A stretch of 64,000 nt of DNA from Eubacteriales bacterium (GTDB taxonomy: Bacteria; Bacillota; Clostridia; Lachnospirales; Lachnospiraceae). This document shows, piece by piece, positions 33,786 through 42,863 of the stretch. The position numbers were made by a program, and so were the translations under genes. Location: assembly GCA_030524135.1 (NCBI GenBank), contig JAUNHA010000004.1:1-64000 (forward strand), in the 5' to 3' direction. The number at the start of each line of letters is the position of its first letter. Position 1 is the first letter of the stretch. Under the pieces are notes generated by a model. That model had not been told where the DNA came from. It was given only the letters and a program-made list of their open reading frames with translations, and ran no database searches.

Positions 33786-35354
33786 ATGAGAAATCTGCAC
33801 TATTTAAAACTGACGCTTTCGGCCGCGCTGTTATCCGCGGTCATGGCAATCACGAGCTTTGCCGCAACGGGCAAGCTTAGCTTCTCCGATCCTTCCGCCG
33901 TCTCCGGTGAGGAAGTGAACGTGACGATGAAGATCGCCGCGGATGACGGAGCAACGCTGACGGACGCAAATGTTACGCTCACATACGATGCTTCAAAGCT
34001 GGAGTTTGTCGCGGGAACGGATGCGGATGGCGGAGCCGGTACCGTGCGGGTACACGGCGTTTCAAACGGAGCCGGCACCTCGGAGCTCCAGTATAACCTT
34101 AAATTTAAGACGCTTGCGGCAGGCCAGTCCTCCATCAGCGTCAGCACGCAGGAAGTATATGACGGAGATTCACAGCCGGTAGAGCTTACGCATCTCGGAA
34201 GCTCCACGATCACCGTAAATGCGCAGGCCAGCGTTTCACAGAATGCGGATCTTGCGGCGCTGCAGATCGCGCCCGGAACGCTCACACCGGACTTTTCCGC
34301 GGACGTGACCTCCTATGAGGCGACGGTAGGCACCTCGGTCGATCAGCTCTCCGTGAGCGCACAGGCGGCAGACGGCGCGGCAAGCGTTGTCCTGAGTGGA
34401 AACGAAGGCCTCGCGATGGGGGACAACAGCGTGCGCGTGACGGTCACCGCGGCTGACGGACAGACCTCAAAGGTCTATACCATTCTCGTCCACAAGCAGG
34501 AAGGCGGCGCGGAAAATGCGTCCGCAGAGGCTGAAAATACGGATAGCACAGAAGGAGAAAGCGAGACGGCGACAGAGACCGAACCGTCCGGCGTACAGCT
34601 TTCTTCCAAGGGAAAGACCATAACCATTATGAATCCGGGCTCGGATGTCCAGATCCCGGCAGGCTTTAACTCCAGCACGATCGTGATCGACGGCCAGCGC
34701 GTACAGGGCTGGGTATGGGGCGCCGAGCAGGATCCGAAGTACTGTGTCGTATATGGTATGAACGATCAGGGAGAACTCAACTTCTATCGCTATGATATGG
34801 GCGAAAAAACGATCCAGCGCTACTTCGAGGATCCGCTTGCGGCGAATTCCGTAAGCAACCAGGAATACACCGCGCTTGCGGACAGCTACAATCAGATGCT
34901 GAAGGATTACGATATGCGTTTCCTGATCATCTGCATCCTGGGACTTGGATGGCTGCTCTTCATCGTGACGATCATCTATCTGTTTGCGAAGCTGAGAGCC
35001 GCGCAGCGGGCAGAAAGCCGCATGAACAAAACGCAGAACAGCGCGCGCTGGAACGAGGCGGAGGAGACGGACGACAGCTCCTTAAGCGTCTATGATGAGA
35101 ACATCCTGAAGCATGACTTCGAGCAGAAGGACGAAGAACCTTCGGCAGCGCCGATCGATGAGACACAGGTGCTGAGACGGCCGCAGCCGAGACGCCGCGG
35201 AAAGAATTCTGCTGCCGGAGCAGGCGATACGACGCCGCTTCCGGAGCTCCACGGTCTGCCGGATGAAACAGGAGAGGGCGGCAACTCTTCCGGAACGGAC
35301 GCCGCATCAAAGGAAACGGGCTCCGACGACGAGTTTGATACCTTCAACATCTAA
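33786..35354 (+). CDS. Cohesin- and cadherin-like surface protein with one membrane helix
   Basis: This 522-residue protein has a signal peptide (about 1-27, ending SFAA), a cohesin-like beta domain (about 28-150, LTYDASKLEFVAG and the STQEVYDGD region) and a cadherin-like beta-sandwich (about 155-238). An acidic Thr/Glu linker and a further domain with VIDGQRVQGWVWGAE come next. One membrane helix (about 380-403) is followed by a cytosolic tail of about 120 residues, rich in acidic and Ser/Gly residues, with a basic RRPQPRRRGK patch. It follows the wall hydrolase by 25 bp, so they are probably cotranscribed. The function is unknown. Confidence 0.72.
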   Translation: MRNLHYLKLTLSAALLSAVMAITSFAATGKLSFSDPSAVSGEEVNVTMKIAADDGATLTDANVTLTYDASKLEFVAGTDADGGAGTVRVHGVSNGAGTSELQYNLKFKTLAAGQSSISVSTQEVYDGDSQPVELTHLGSSTITVNAQASVSQNADLAALQIAPGTLTPDFSADVTSYEATVGTSVDQLSVSAQAADGAASVVLSGNEGLAMGDNSVRVTVTAADGQTSKVYTILVHKQEGGAENASAEAENTDSTEGESETATETEPSGVQLSSKGKTITIMNPGSDVQIPAGFNSSTIVIDGQRVQGWVWGAEQDPKYCVVYGMNDQGELNFYRYDMGEKTIQRYFEDPLAANSVSNQEYTALADSYNQMLKDYDMRFLIICILGLGWLLFIVTIIYLFAKLRAAQRAESRMNKTQNSARWNEAEETDDSSLSVYDENILKHDFEQKDEEPSAAPIDETQVLRRPQPRRRGKNSAAGAGDTTPLPELHGLPDETGEGGNSSGTDAASKETGSDDEFDTFNI

Positions 35355-35398
35355 GCGGATGCGGGTATGGCAGAACGCGGACATAAGGAAAAACGCGC

Positions 35399-35448
35399 AC
35401 TGCGGACGAAAAAAACACAGGCAGTTTCCGCGCAGTTTATAATTTTTT
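35399..35448 (+). terminator. Terminator before clpC
   Basis: ACTGCG (35399-35404) pairs with CGCAGT (35431-35436), with further CGG/CCG pairing, and is followed by TTATAATTTTTT. Confidence 0.6.
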
Positions 35449-35461
35449 AACACAATCTACA

Positions 35462-35505
35462 TTGATATTTACCTCCGATTCCCTTACAATGGGATAATCG
35501 GAGGT
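35462..35505 (+). promoter_or_regulatory. clpC promoter inside a long inverted repeat
   Basis: The -35 TTGATA (35462-35467) and -10 TACAAT (35485-35490) have a 17 bp spacer. A perfect 10 bp inverted repeat, ACCTCCGATT (35471-35480) and AATCGGAGGT (35496-35505), with an inner CCC/GGG, brackets the -10. The right arm contains the GGAGG ribosome site. This looks like an operator. No CtsR heptad (GGTCAAA) is present. Confidence 0.6.
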
Positions 35506-35513
35506 AATTTATT

Positions 35514-38072
35514 ATGGTACAGTTTACGCAGAAAGCCAGAGAAGCGCTGGATCTCGCCTATGACACGGCCAATGAGCTGGGACATGGCTATATCGGATCC
35601 GAGCACATTCTCTGCGGCCTGATCCGGGAAGGCACCGGCCTTGCCGCGCAGGTTCTGAAGCTTAACAATATAGAAGAAAACGGCGTTATTTCGCTGATCG
35701 ACAAGTTCGTATCCCCGCAGACCATCGTGTCCGTGCAGGACCGTTCGGGGTATACGCCGAGCGCAAAGCGCATACTCGAGCAGAGCTGCAAGGAAGCCAT
35801 GCGCTTCAGCTCCCAGCTCATCGGCACGGAGCACCTTCTGATCGCGATCTTAAGGGACAGCGACTGTGTGGCGTCCCGCATCATGAACACGCTTGGCGCG
35901 AACATCCAGAAGCTCTACGGGGATATCTTAAGGGCGATCGGAGAGGATATTCCGGAGTACCGCGAGGAGCAGGAGCGAAACAGCAGGCGCAGTGAGGCTA
36001 CGCCGACGCTCAACCAGTATTCGAGAGACTTAACCGAGCTTGCACGCGCGGGAAAGCTGGATCCGGTGATCGGACGCAGAAACGAGATCATGCGCGTGAT
36101 CCAGATCCTTTCAAGGCGTACGAAAAACAATCCCTGCCTGATCGGAGAGCCCGGCGTCGGCAAGACGGCGGTCGTGGAAGGGCTTGCACAGCTCATTTCC
36201 TCCGGCTCGGTGCCAGATACGATCCGCGGAAAGCGGCTCCTCAATCTGGACATTTCAGGTATGGTAGCGGGTTCAAAGTACCGCGGTGAATTTGAGGAAC
36301 GCATCAAAAAGGTGATCGCGGAGGCGCAGTCGGACGGAGACGTCCTTCTGTTCATCGACGAGATTCACACGATCATCGGAGCCGGCGGCGCGGAGGGCGC
36401 GCTTGACGCGGCGAACATCCTGAAGCCCGCGCTCGCGAGAGGGGAGCTTCAGATCATCGGTGCCACGACGATCGAGGAATACAGAAAACACATCGAAAAG
36501 GATTCAGCGCTTGAGCGCCGTTTCCAGCCGGTGCAGGTGGACGAACCGGGTGAGGACGAGACGATCGAGATTCTCCGCGGGCTTCGTCCAAAGTATGAAG
36601 AGCATCATAAGGTACACATCTCGGACGAGGCGCTGAAAGCTGCCGTGAAGATGTCCGAGCGCTATATCAACGACCGTTTCCTGCCGGATAAGGCCATCGA
36701 TCTGATCGATGAGGCTTCCTCGCGGCTCCGCATTACGGAGCTCGGAGAGCCGGCAGAGCTAAAGCGCCTTCTCGAGCGCGATAAAAAGCTCGAGGCGGAC
36801 AAGGAGGCGGCGATCCGCGGCGAGGAGTACGACAAGGCCTCCCGCATTAAAAAACGCCAGCAGAATCTCCAGAACCGCATCAAGGCGATGCGCGAGGAGT
36901 GGCAGGCGGAGAAGGACAGCTTCAGCCTCACGGTCGGCGAGGAGGATATTGCAGACGTTGTAAGCAGCTGGACAAAGATCCCGGTGAAGCGTCTGACGGA
37001 AGAGGAGACCGTGCGCGTAAAGAATCTTGAGAAGATCCTGCATGAGCGCATTGTCAGCCAGGACGAGGCGGTTGCAGCGATCGCACGCGCGATCCGCCGC
37101 GGACGCGTCGGCATCAAGGATCCGCGCCGTCCGATCGGTTCCTTCATGTTCCTGGGACCGACCGGCGTCGGCAAGACGGAGCTTTCAAAGGCGCTTGCGG
37201 AGGCGGTATTCGGCTCCGAAAACGCGCTCATCCGCATCGATATGTCGGAGTACATGGAAAAGCACAGCGTCTCCAAGATGATCGGCTCTCCGCCCGGATA
37301 TGTCGGATTTGACGAGGGAGGCCAGCTTTCGGAGAAGGTGCGCAGAAATCCGTATTCCGTGATCCTGTTTGATGAGATCGAAAAGGCGCATCCGGATGTG
37401 TTCAACATCCTCCTGCAGGTGCTCGATGACGGCCATATCACGGACGCGCAGGGAAGGCGTGTGGACTTCAAGAACACCATTATCATCATGACCTCAAACG
37501 CAGGCGCGCAGAACATCATCGCGCCGAAGAAGCTGGGCTTTGCCTCCCCGGAGGACGACAGCCAGAATTATCTGAGTATGAAGGCGAAGGTCATGGATGA
37601 GATCCGCCAGATGTTCAAGCCTGAATTCCTGAACAGAATTGATGAAATCATCGTATTCCATCAGCTCACGAAGGAAAATATGGGCAAGATCGTAAATATC
37701 ATGCTCAAGGATATCCTGGGTCGTTTAAAGCAGATGATGAATGTCGAGATCGAGGCTTCGGATGAGGCAAAGCAGGTGCTGATCAACAAGGGATATGATG
37801 AAAAATACGGTGCAAGACCGCTGAGAAGGACGCTGCAGACCCTGGTGGAGGACCGGATCGCGGAAGAGATCCTCGACGGAAAGCTCCGCGCAAGGGATCA
37901 TGTGCTGATCACGGCGGAATCGCCGGAGGCGGAGACGCTTCAGTTTATCCGCCTTCCGAAGAGAAAGACCCCGGCAAAGACCGGTACGAAGCAGAGCAAA
38001 AAGGACGGCACAAAGAAAACGGCAAAGGCCGCTGCCGGGCTGAAGGGGAAAGAACATGCGGGAACGGTCTAA
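35514..38072 (+). CDS. clpC: ATP-dependent Clp protease ATPase subunit ClpC
   Basis: This 852-residue AAA+ unfoldase has an N-terminal double Clp-N repeat (about 1-150), a first AAA domain with GEPGVGKTAV near 211, a UVR-containing middle region (about 420-455, with EEYDKASRIKKRQ) and a second AAA domain with GPTGVGKTE near 548. It feeds substrates to ClpP. The C-terminal tail is Lys-rich. It overlaps radA by 17 bp. The usual partners ctsR, mcsA and mcsB are absent here. Confidence 0.95.
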   Translation: MVQFTQKAREALDLAYDTANELGHGYIGSEHILCGLIREGTGLAAQVLKLNNIEENGVISLIDKFVSPQTIVSVQDRSGYTPSAKRILEQSCKEAMRFSSQLIGTEHLLIAILRDSDCVASRIMNTLGANIQKLYGDILRAIGEDIPEYREEQERNSRRSEATPTLNQYSRDLTELARAGKLDPVIGRRNEIMRVIQILSRRTKNNPCLIGEPGVGKTAVVEGLAQLISSGSVPDTIRGKRLLNLDISGMVAGSKYRGEFEERIKKVIAEAQSDGDVLLFIDEIHTIIGAGGAEGALDAANILKPALARGELQIIGATTIEEYRKHIEKDSALERRFQPVQVDEPGEDETIEILRGLRPKYEEHHKVHISDEALKAAVKMSERYINDRFLPDKAIDLIDEASSRLRITELGEPAELKRLLERDKKLEADKEAAIRGEEYDKASRIKKRQQNLQNRIKAMREEWQAEKDSFSLTVGEEDIADVVSSWTKIPVKRLTEEETVRVKNLEKILHERIVSQDEAVAAIARAIRRGRVGIKDPRRPIGSFMFLGPTGVGKTELSKALAEAVFGSENALIRIDMSEYMEKHSVSKMIGSPPGYVGFDEGGQLSEKVRRNPYSVILFDEIEKAHPDVFNILLQVLDDGHITDAQGRRVDFKNTIIIMTSNAGAQNIIAPKKLGFASPEDDSQNYLSMKAKVMDEIRQMFKPEFLNRIDEIIVFHQLTKENMGKIVNIMLKDILGRLKQMMNVEIEASDEAKQVLINKGYDEKYGARPLRRTLQTLVEDRIAEEILDGKLRARDHVLITAESPEAETLQFIRLPKRKTPAKTGTKQSKKDGTKKTAKAAAGLKGKEHAGTV

Positions 38073-39450
38073 GACGGAAAGCGTCTTTTTCTGCGGCGAA
38101 TGCGGATTTGAATCTAAAAAATGGATGGGTCAGTGCCCGTCCTGCCATAAGTGGAATACATTTTGTGAGGAGCCTGTCATCAAAACGACAGGCTCCGGGC
38201 GTGCAGGGAACCGTTCGCAGGGAACAGGCATGGCAAAGCCGGTACGGCTTTCGGAGATCGACGCCGCGGGCGAGACGCGCTATGATACGGGCTTCCGGGA
38301 GCTTTCCCGCGTGCTCGGCGGCGGCATCGTGCCGGGAAGCCTCGTGCTTGTCGGCGGCGATCCCGGCATCGGAAAATCGACCCTGCTTCTGCAGCTTGCG
38401 GTAAACTTAAGCGAAGCGGGCAGAAAGGTCATCTATATTTCGGGCGAGGAGAGTCTTAAGCAGATCAAGCTCCGCGCGGACCGCATCGGACAGACGGACG
38501 GGGATCTCGGGTTTCTTTCCGAGACGAATATCAGCACGGTCACGGCGCTTCTCGAACGGGAAAAGCCGGACTTCGCCGTGATCGATTCCATCCAGACCAT
38601 GTATACGGACGAGGCGCAGTCCGCGCCCGGAAGCGTGACTCAGGTCAGGGAGTGTGCGCAGGCGCTGATGCTCTGCGCAAAGCAGAACAATGTCGCGATC
38701 TTTCTTGTGGGGCATGTGACGAAGGAGGGCACGGTGGCGGGACCGCGCGTGCTCGAACACATCGTGGATACCGTATTGTATTTTGAATCGGGGGACGGCG
38801 GGGCCTACAGGATCCTGCGCAGTGCGAAAAACCGTTTTGGATCGACCAACGAGATCGGCGTATTTGAAATGGCCTCGGACGGACTGCATGAGGTGGAGAA
38901 CCCCTCTGAGCTCATGCTGGCGGGGCGTCCCACGGATGCGAGCGGCGCCGTGGTGACCTGCCTGATGGAGGGGACGCGCTCTATGCTGATGGAGGTCCAG
39001 GGGCTTGTGACGGAGACGAGCTTCGGCATGCCGAGACGGCAGGCCTCCGGGATGGACTATAACCGCCTGAATCTGCTGCTTGCCGTGCTTGAAAAGCGGG
39101 CAGGGCTTCAGATGAGCCGCTACGACGCCTATGTCAACATTGCGGGCGGCATGAAGGTGACGGAGCCCGCGCTCGACCTTGCGGTGCTCGCGGCGATCCT
39201 ATCGTCCTACCGCGGCATCGTGGTGGAAGCGGATACGATCGTCTTCGGGGAGGTCGGCCTGTCCGGTGAGGTGCGCGCGGTAACACAGGCGGAGGAACGC
39301 ATCAGGGAAGCCGCGAAGCTCGGCTTTTCACGCGTCATCCTTCCGCAGTACAACCTGTCCCGCCTAAAGGGCAGTGAAACGACACAGATAAGCCTGCGCG
39401 GCATCCGGAATATCGGGGAGCTTTCCGCGCTTTTGCGGGAGGATGCCTGA
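38056..39450 (+). CDS. radA: DNA repair protein RadA (Sms)
   Basis: This 464-residue protein has an N-terminal zinc finger (C13, C16, C27, C30), a RecA-like ATPase with Walker A GGDPGIGKST near 100, the family-specific KNRFGS motif in the middle and a C-terminal Lon-protease-like domain. It drives branch migration in recombination. It begins inside the end of clpC, an arrangement common in Clostridia and Bacilli. Confidence 0.96.
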   Translation: MRERSKTESVFFCGECGFESKKWMGQCPSCHKWNTFCEEPVIKTTGSGRAGNRSQGTGMAKPVRLSEIDAAGETRYDTGFRELSRVLGGGIVPGSLVLVGGDPGIGKSTLLLQLAVNLSEAGRKVIYISGEESLKQIKLRADRIGQTDGDLGFLSETNISTVTALLEREKPDFAVIDSIQTMYTDEAQSAPGSVTQVRECAQALMLCAKQNNVAIFLVGHVTKEGTVAGPRVLEHIVDTVLYFESGDGGAYRILRSAKNRFGSTNEIGVFEMASDGLHEVENPSELMLAGRPTDASGAVVTCLMEGTRSMLMEVQGLVTETSFGMPRRQASGMDYNRLNLLLAVLEKRAGLQMSRYDAYVNIAGGMKVTEPALDLAVLAAILSSYRGIVVEADTIVFGEVGLSGEVRAVTQAEERIREAAKLGFSRVILPQYNLSRLKGSETTQISLRGIRNIGELSALLREDA

Positions 39451-39614
39451 TCCGGAAGTGCACCGGTAATTCTCAGGCAGCCTTCCGGCAGATTTCCGGC
39501 AGACGGGGCCGGCAGGTGAAACAGCTGAAAAACAGGAAAGTGGTTCCAAAAACGGGCCGCTTGTGGTAACATAAGGGGCGGAACTTAATTATTTTAACAG
39601 ATGCGGAGGAAACT

Positions 39615-40271
39615 ATGAGATTCTTTATTGACACGGCAAATGTGGAAGAAATCAGAGAAGCAAACGACATGGGCATTATCTGCGGCGTGACGACCAACCC
39701 GTCCCTGATCGCAAAGGAAGGCAGAGACTTCGGAGAGGTTATCAAGGAGATCACCTCTATCGTGGATGGTCCGATCTCAGGCGAGGTAAAGGCTACGACG
39801 ACAAAGGCTGAGGACATGATCAAAGAAGGCCGTGAGATCGCGGCGATCCATCCGAACATGGTCGTAAAGATCCCGATGACGACGGAAGGACTGAAGGCGG
39901 TAAAGGCACTTTCAAAGGAAGGCATTAAAACCAATGTGACGCTCGTATTTTCCGCGAATCAGGCGCTGCTTGCGGCAAGAGCAGGCGCGACCTATGTTTC
40001 CCCGTTCCTCGGACGTCTTGACGATATCTCCACGAACGGCACCGATCTGATCTACGACATCGTACAGATCTTCAGCAATTATCCGGAGATCGAGACCCAG
40101 ATCATCTGCGCGTCCACGAGAAATCCGATGCACATCACCGAGTGCGCAAAGGCAGGCGCGGACATCGCAACCGTACCGTACAAGGTGCTGATGCAGATGT
40201 TCCATCATCCGCTGACCGATGAGGGCATCGAAAAATTCAAGAAGGATTACGAGGCAGTTTTCGGAAAGTAA
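39615..40271 (+). CDS. Transaldolase/fructose-6-phosphate aldolase (TalC type)
   Basis: This 218-residue TIM barrel begins [17 protein letters not shown] and carries [13 protein letters not shown], the Schiff-base lysine in VVKIPMT and the [31 protein letters not shown] block. These small proteins are either transaldolases or fructose-6-phosphate aldolases; sequence alone does not separate them here. AGGAAA precedes the ATG. Upstream, a CCGGCAG unit occurs three times in 35 bp (39487-39515). Confidence 0.9.
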   Translation: MRFFIDTANVEEIREANDMGIICGVTTNPSLIAKEGRDFGEVIKEITSIVDGPISGEVKATTTKAEDMIKEGREIAAIHPNMVVKIPMTTEGLKAVKALSKEGIKTNVTLVFSANQALLAARAGATYVSPFLGRLDDISTNGTDLIYDIVQIFSNYPEIETQIICASTRNPMHITECAKAGADIATVPYKVLMQMFHHPLTDEGIEKFKKDYEAVFGK

Positions 40272-40293
40272 TCCGGAGCGCCCATAGATACTT

Positions 40294-40803
40294 ATGTCAG
40301 AGCAATTAGTCAGTTTATTTACCGGCCTTTTGGGCGGTCATGTGAGTGGGGAGATCATCTGTTTCATCATCTCCCTGTTCCCGATTCTGGAGCTTCGCGG
40401 CGGGCTTCTCGCCGCGTCTCCGGCCTTTCTTGATGTCCCGATCATGAAGGCGCTGCCGCTGTGCGTCCTGGGAAACCTTCTGCCCATCCCGTTTGTGCTT
40501 CTTTTTATCGAGCGGATCCTGCTCCTCATGGAAAAATGGAAGCCGACGAGGGGAGCGGCGCTCTGGCTCCGTGCCAAGGCGGAGAAGAACAAGGGCAAGG
40601 TGCAGCAGTATGAATTCTGGGGGCTTGTACTGTTTGTAGGCATTCCCCTGCCGGGAACCGGCGCATGGACGGGCAGTCTTGTGGCAGCGCTTCTGCACAT
40701 GCCGAGGCGCCGCGCGTTCCTCGCATGTGTGCTCGGCGTACTGCTTGCAGCGCTCATTATGAGCATCGTATCCTACGGTCTGATCGGCGGTCTGTTCGGT
40801 TGA
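40294..40803 (+). CDS. Small multidrug-export-type membrane protein (COG2426)
   Basis: This 169-residue protein has four or five hydrophobic segments and the family features PILELRGGLLAASPAF near residue 30 and GIPLPGTGAWTGSLVAALL near 115. Members are called small multidrug export proteins, but a transported drug has not been shown for most. It lies 22 bp after the aldolase gene. Confidence 0.82.
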   Translation: MSEQLVSLFTGLLGGHVSGEIICFIISLFPILELRGGLLAASPAFLDVPIMKALPLCVLGNLLPIPFVLLFIERILLLMEKWKPTRGAALWLRAKAEKNKGKVQQYEFWGLVLFVGIPLPGTGAWTGSLVAALLHMPRRRAFLACVLGVLLAALIMSIVSYGLIGGLFG

Positions 40804-41034
40804 TTTCCGGTTGATTTCCAGGTGTAAAATACCGGGTCAATATCAACAAAAAACCTTCGGGCAAAAAGCAAATATTGTTAAAATTACGAATGGCATTTTT
40901 TACGCCGGTATGGTATAACATCCACAATGCGGAGGCGCGTTTTGGAGAGCGTTTTAGGAAGGCACCGCGCGATCTTTTTCCGCTGTAGAAACTGTTTGTA
41001 ATTCAGTGAAAATCCCTGAAAGGAGTTGGTAATC

Positions 41035-41277
41035 ATGAAAGAAATGTCCATCAGAATTCCTGACATCGAGACCGCTAAGCAGTTCTGCAGAATGGCAGGA
41101 GAGTGTCCGTTTGATATCGACGTATTTTACAACCGGATCCTGATCGACGCGAAGTCGATCCTCGGCGTACTCAGCCTTGATCTCAGCAGAACCGTCAATG
41201 TCAGACTGCACGGAGAAGATACCGCGTTCGAAGCACTGTGTGAAAAGCTTCATGCGCTGGTAGAAGAAGTCGCTTAA
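41035..41277 (+). CDS. HPr-like protein lacking the active-site histidine
   Basis: This 80-residue protein aligns with HPr/Crh. The block DAKSILGVLSLDLS matches the HPr regulatory segment KSIMGVMSL, so the Ser46 equivalent is kept (about Ser41). The histidine region GxHARPA is replaced by DIETAKQF, with Glu about 12 at the His15 position and no histidine in the first 50 residues. It cannot pass phosphate in the PTS and may, like Crh, work through HPr kinase and CcpA. ATG at 41035, with AAGGAG before it. Confidence 0.78.
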   Translation: MKEMSIRIPDIETAKQFCRMAGECPFDIDVFYNRILIDAKSILGVLSLDLSRTVNVRLHGEDTAFEALCEKLHALVEEVA

Positions 41278-41293
41278 AAAAACGACACATGAA

Positions 41294-41345
41294 AAGAGAG
41301 CCGGTCGGGGAACGAAAGTTTTCTGTATCCGGCTCTTGACTTTTG
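41294..41345 (+). terminator. Terminator after the HPr-like gene
   Basis: AGAGCCGG pairs with CCGGCTCT (ending at 41336) and is followed by TGACTTTT. Its 3' end overlaps the -35 box of the tRNA promoter. Confidence 0.7.
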
Positions 41346-41364
41346 GACGCATTTCGTGTATCAT
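41336..41364 (+). promoter_or_regulatory. Promoter of tRNA-Trp
   Basis: TTGACT (41336-41341), a 17 bp spacer and TATCAT (41359-41364) lie 28 bp before the tRNA. Confidence 0.75.
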
Positions 41365-41392
41365 ATCACCGTTGTCAATTCGACAGCATCTT

Positions 41393-41463
41393 AGGGGCAT
41401 CATCCAATGGTAGGATATCGGTCTCCAAAACCGCCAATGAGGGTTCGAATCCTTCTGCCCCTG
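41393..41463 (+). tRNA. tRNA-Trp (anticodon CCA)
   Basis: AGGGGCA (41393-41399) pairs with TGCCCCT (41456-41462), discriminator G. The anticodon loop CTCCAAA carries CCA, and the T arm holds GGTTCGAATCC. The overall pattern is that of bacterial tRNA-Trp. Confidence 0.93.
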
Positions 41464-41471
41464 CTCACGAT

Positions 41472-41517
41472 ACAGGGTTAAAATTCTTATTTCAAAGGAT
41501 TTTAGCTCTGTTTTTTT
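41472..41517 (+). terminator. Terminator of tRNA-Trp
   Basis: ACAGGG-TTAAAAT (41472-41484) pairs with ATTTTAG-CTCTGT (41499-41511), then seven T. Confidence 0.72.
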
Positions 41518-41661
41518 GCTTATATGATTATCTGTTTTGTTCCGGTGCGTCCCTTTTCTTTTCGTGGCCTTTGTGATAAAATTACAGGGAAAAAATAACA
41601 GAGAACAGCTTCGCGGCAGAGCTTTTCGCGGCGGGGCATTTTACTTTACGGAGGAAACAGA

Positions 41662-42774
41662 ATGGATAGGGAAAAATCAAAGGTTTATTTTTCGGACATG
41701 CATACGAATGCCAATATCAACCTGCCGCAGAAGCTTGCACGGCTGTGCAGACGCGCCGGCATGATGGATATGGATTTCACCAATAAATTCGTAGCGATCA
41801 AGCTCCATTTCGGCGAGCTCGGAAATCTTGCGTTCCTCAGACCGAATTATGCAAAGGTGGTTGCGGATCTTGTGAAGGAGGGCGGCGGAAAGCCGTTCCT
41901 TACCGACTGCAATACGCTCTATGTCGGAAGCCGTAAAAATGCGCTCGACCATATGGACGCCGCTTATCTGAACGGGTTTTCCCCGCTGCAGACCGGCTGC
42001 CATGTTATCATTGCGGACGGCCTGAAAGGTACGGACGAAGCGCTCGTGCCGGTAGAAGGCGGAGAGTATGTAAAAGAAGCAAAGATCGGCCGCGCGGTCA
42101 TGGATGCGGACGTCGTGATCTCCCTCACCCATTTCAAGGGGCATGAGTCGACGGGCTTTGGCGGCGCGCTGAAAAACCTCGGTATGGGCTGCGGCTCGCG
42201 TGCCGGCAAGATGGAGCAGCATAACTCCGGAAAGCCGCATGTCGTGCAGGAGGTCTGCATCGGCTGCGGACAGTGCAAAAAGCAGTGCGCGCACGGCGCG
42301 ATCACCATTGAAAACAGAAAATCCTCCATCGACCACAGCAAATGCGTCGGCTGCGGACGCTGCATCGGCGTCTGCCCGGTAGATGCGGTCGAGACGGATT
42401 TTGATGAGGCAAATGATATCCTGAATAAGAAGATCGCGGAGTACACGAAGGCCGTTGTGGATGGACGCCCGTGCTTCCACATTGCACTTGCGGTGGATAT
42501 TTCCCCGAACTGCGACTGCCACAGCGAGAACGACATTCCGATCGTACCGAACGTCGGCATGTTCGCCTCCTTCGATCCGGTCGCGCTTGATCAGGCCTGC
42601 GCGGATGCAGTCAACCGTCAGCCGGTCGTACAGGGCTCCCAGCTCTCAAAGATGCCGCACGAGCATCACGACCATTTCACGGATACGCACCCGGATACCA
42701 ACTGGGAGGTATGCCTCGAGCACGGAGAGAAGATCGGCATCGGACAGCGGGCTTACGAGCTGATCACGGTATAA
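41662..42774 (+). CDS. DUF362 iron-sulfur protein with two 4Fe-4S motifs
   Basis: This 370-residue protein has the DUF362 fold (about 1-185 and 235-340). A ferredoxin insert holds two clusters, CIGCGQCKKQC and CVGCGRCIGVCP, near residues 198-245. The late region includes a His-rich segment (EHHDHFTDTHPDTNW), a possible metal site. Its function is unknown in the family; electron transfer is likely. GAGGAAAC precedes the ATG. Confidence 0.85.
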   Translation: MDREKSKVYFSDMHTNANINLPQKLARLCRRAGMMDMDFTNKFVAIKLHFGELGNLAFLRPNYAKVVADLVKEGGGKPFLTDCNTLYVGSRKNALDHMDAAYLNGFSPLQTGCHVIIADGLKGTDEALVPVEGGEYVKEAKIGRAVMDADVVISLTHFKGHESTGFGGALKNLGMGCGSRAGKMEQHNSGKPHVVQEVCIGCGQCKKQCAHGAITIENRKSSIDHSKCVGCGRCIGVCPVDAVETDFDEANDILNKKIAEYTKAVVDGRPCFHIALAVDISPNCDCHSENDIPIVPNVGMFASFDPVALDQACADAVNRQPVVQGSQLSKMPHEHHDHFTDTHPDTNWEVCLEHGEKIGIGQRAYELITV

Positions 42775-42863
42775 TGATCATGGAATAACGGACCGGACCG
42801 GTTATGGTACAATAAGCCGGGCTTGGCAGGATATAAACAGTAAATTCAGACATAAGGAGACAG

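Noticed and set aside
35441..35513. CtsR operator upstream of clpC
   Set aside because: The direct heptad repeat GGTCAAA is not present; the visible structure is an inverted repeat of different sequence.
39487..39515. Three CCGGCAG units before the aldolase gene
   Set aside because: Short GC-rich repetition in a GC-rich region; spacing is irregular and there is no clear role.
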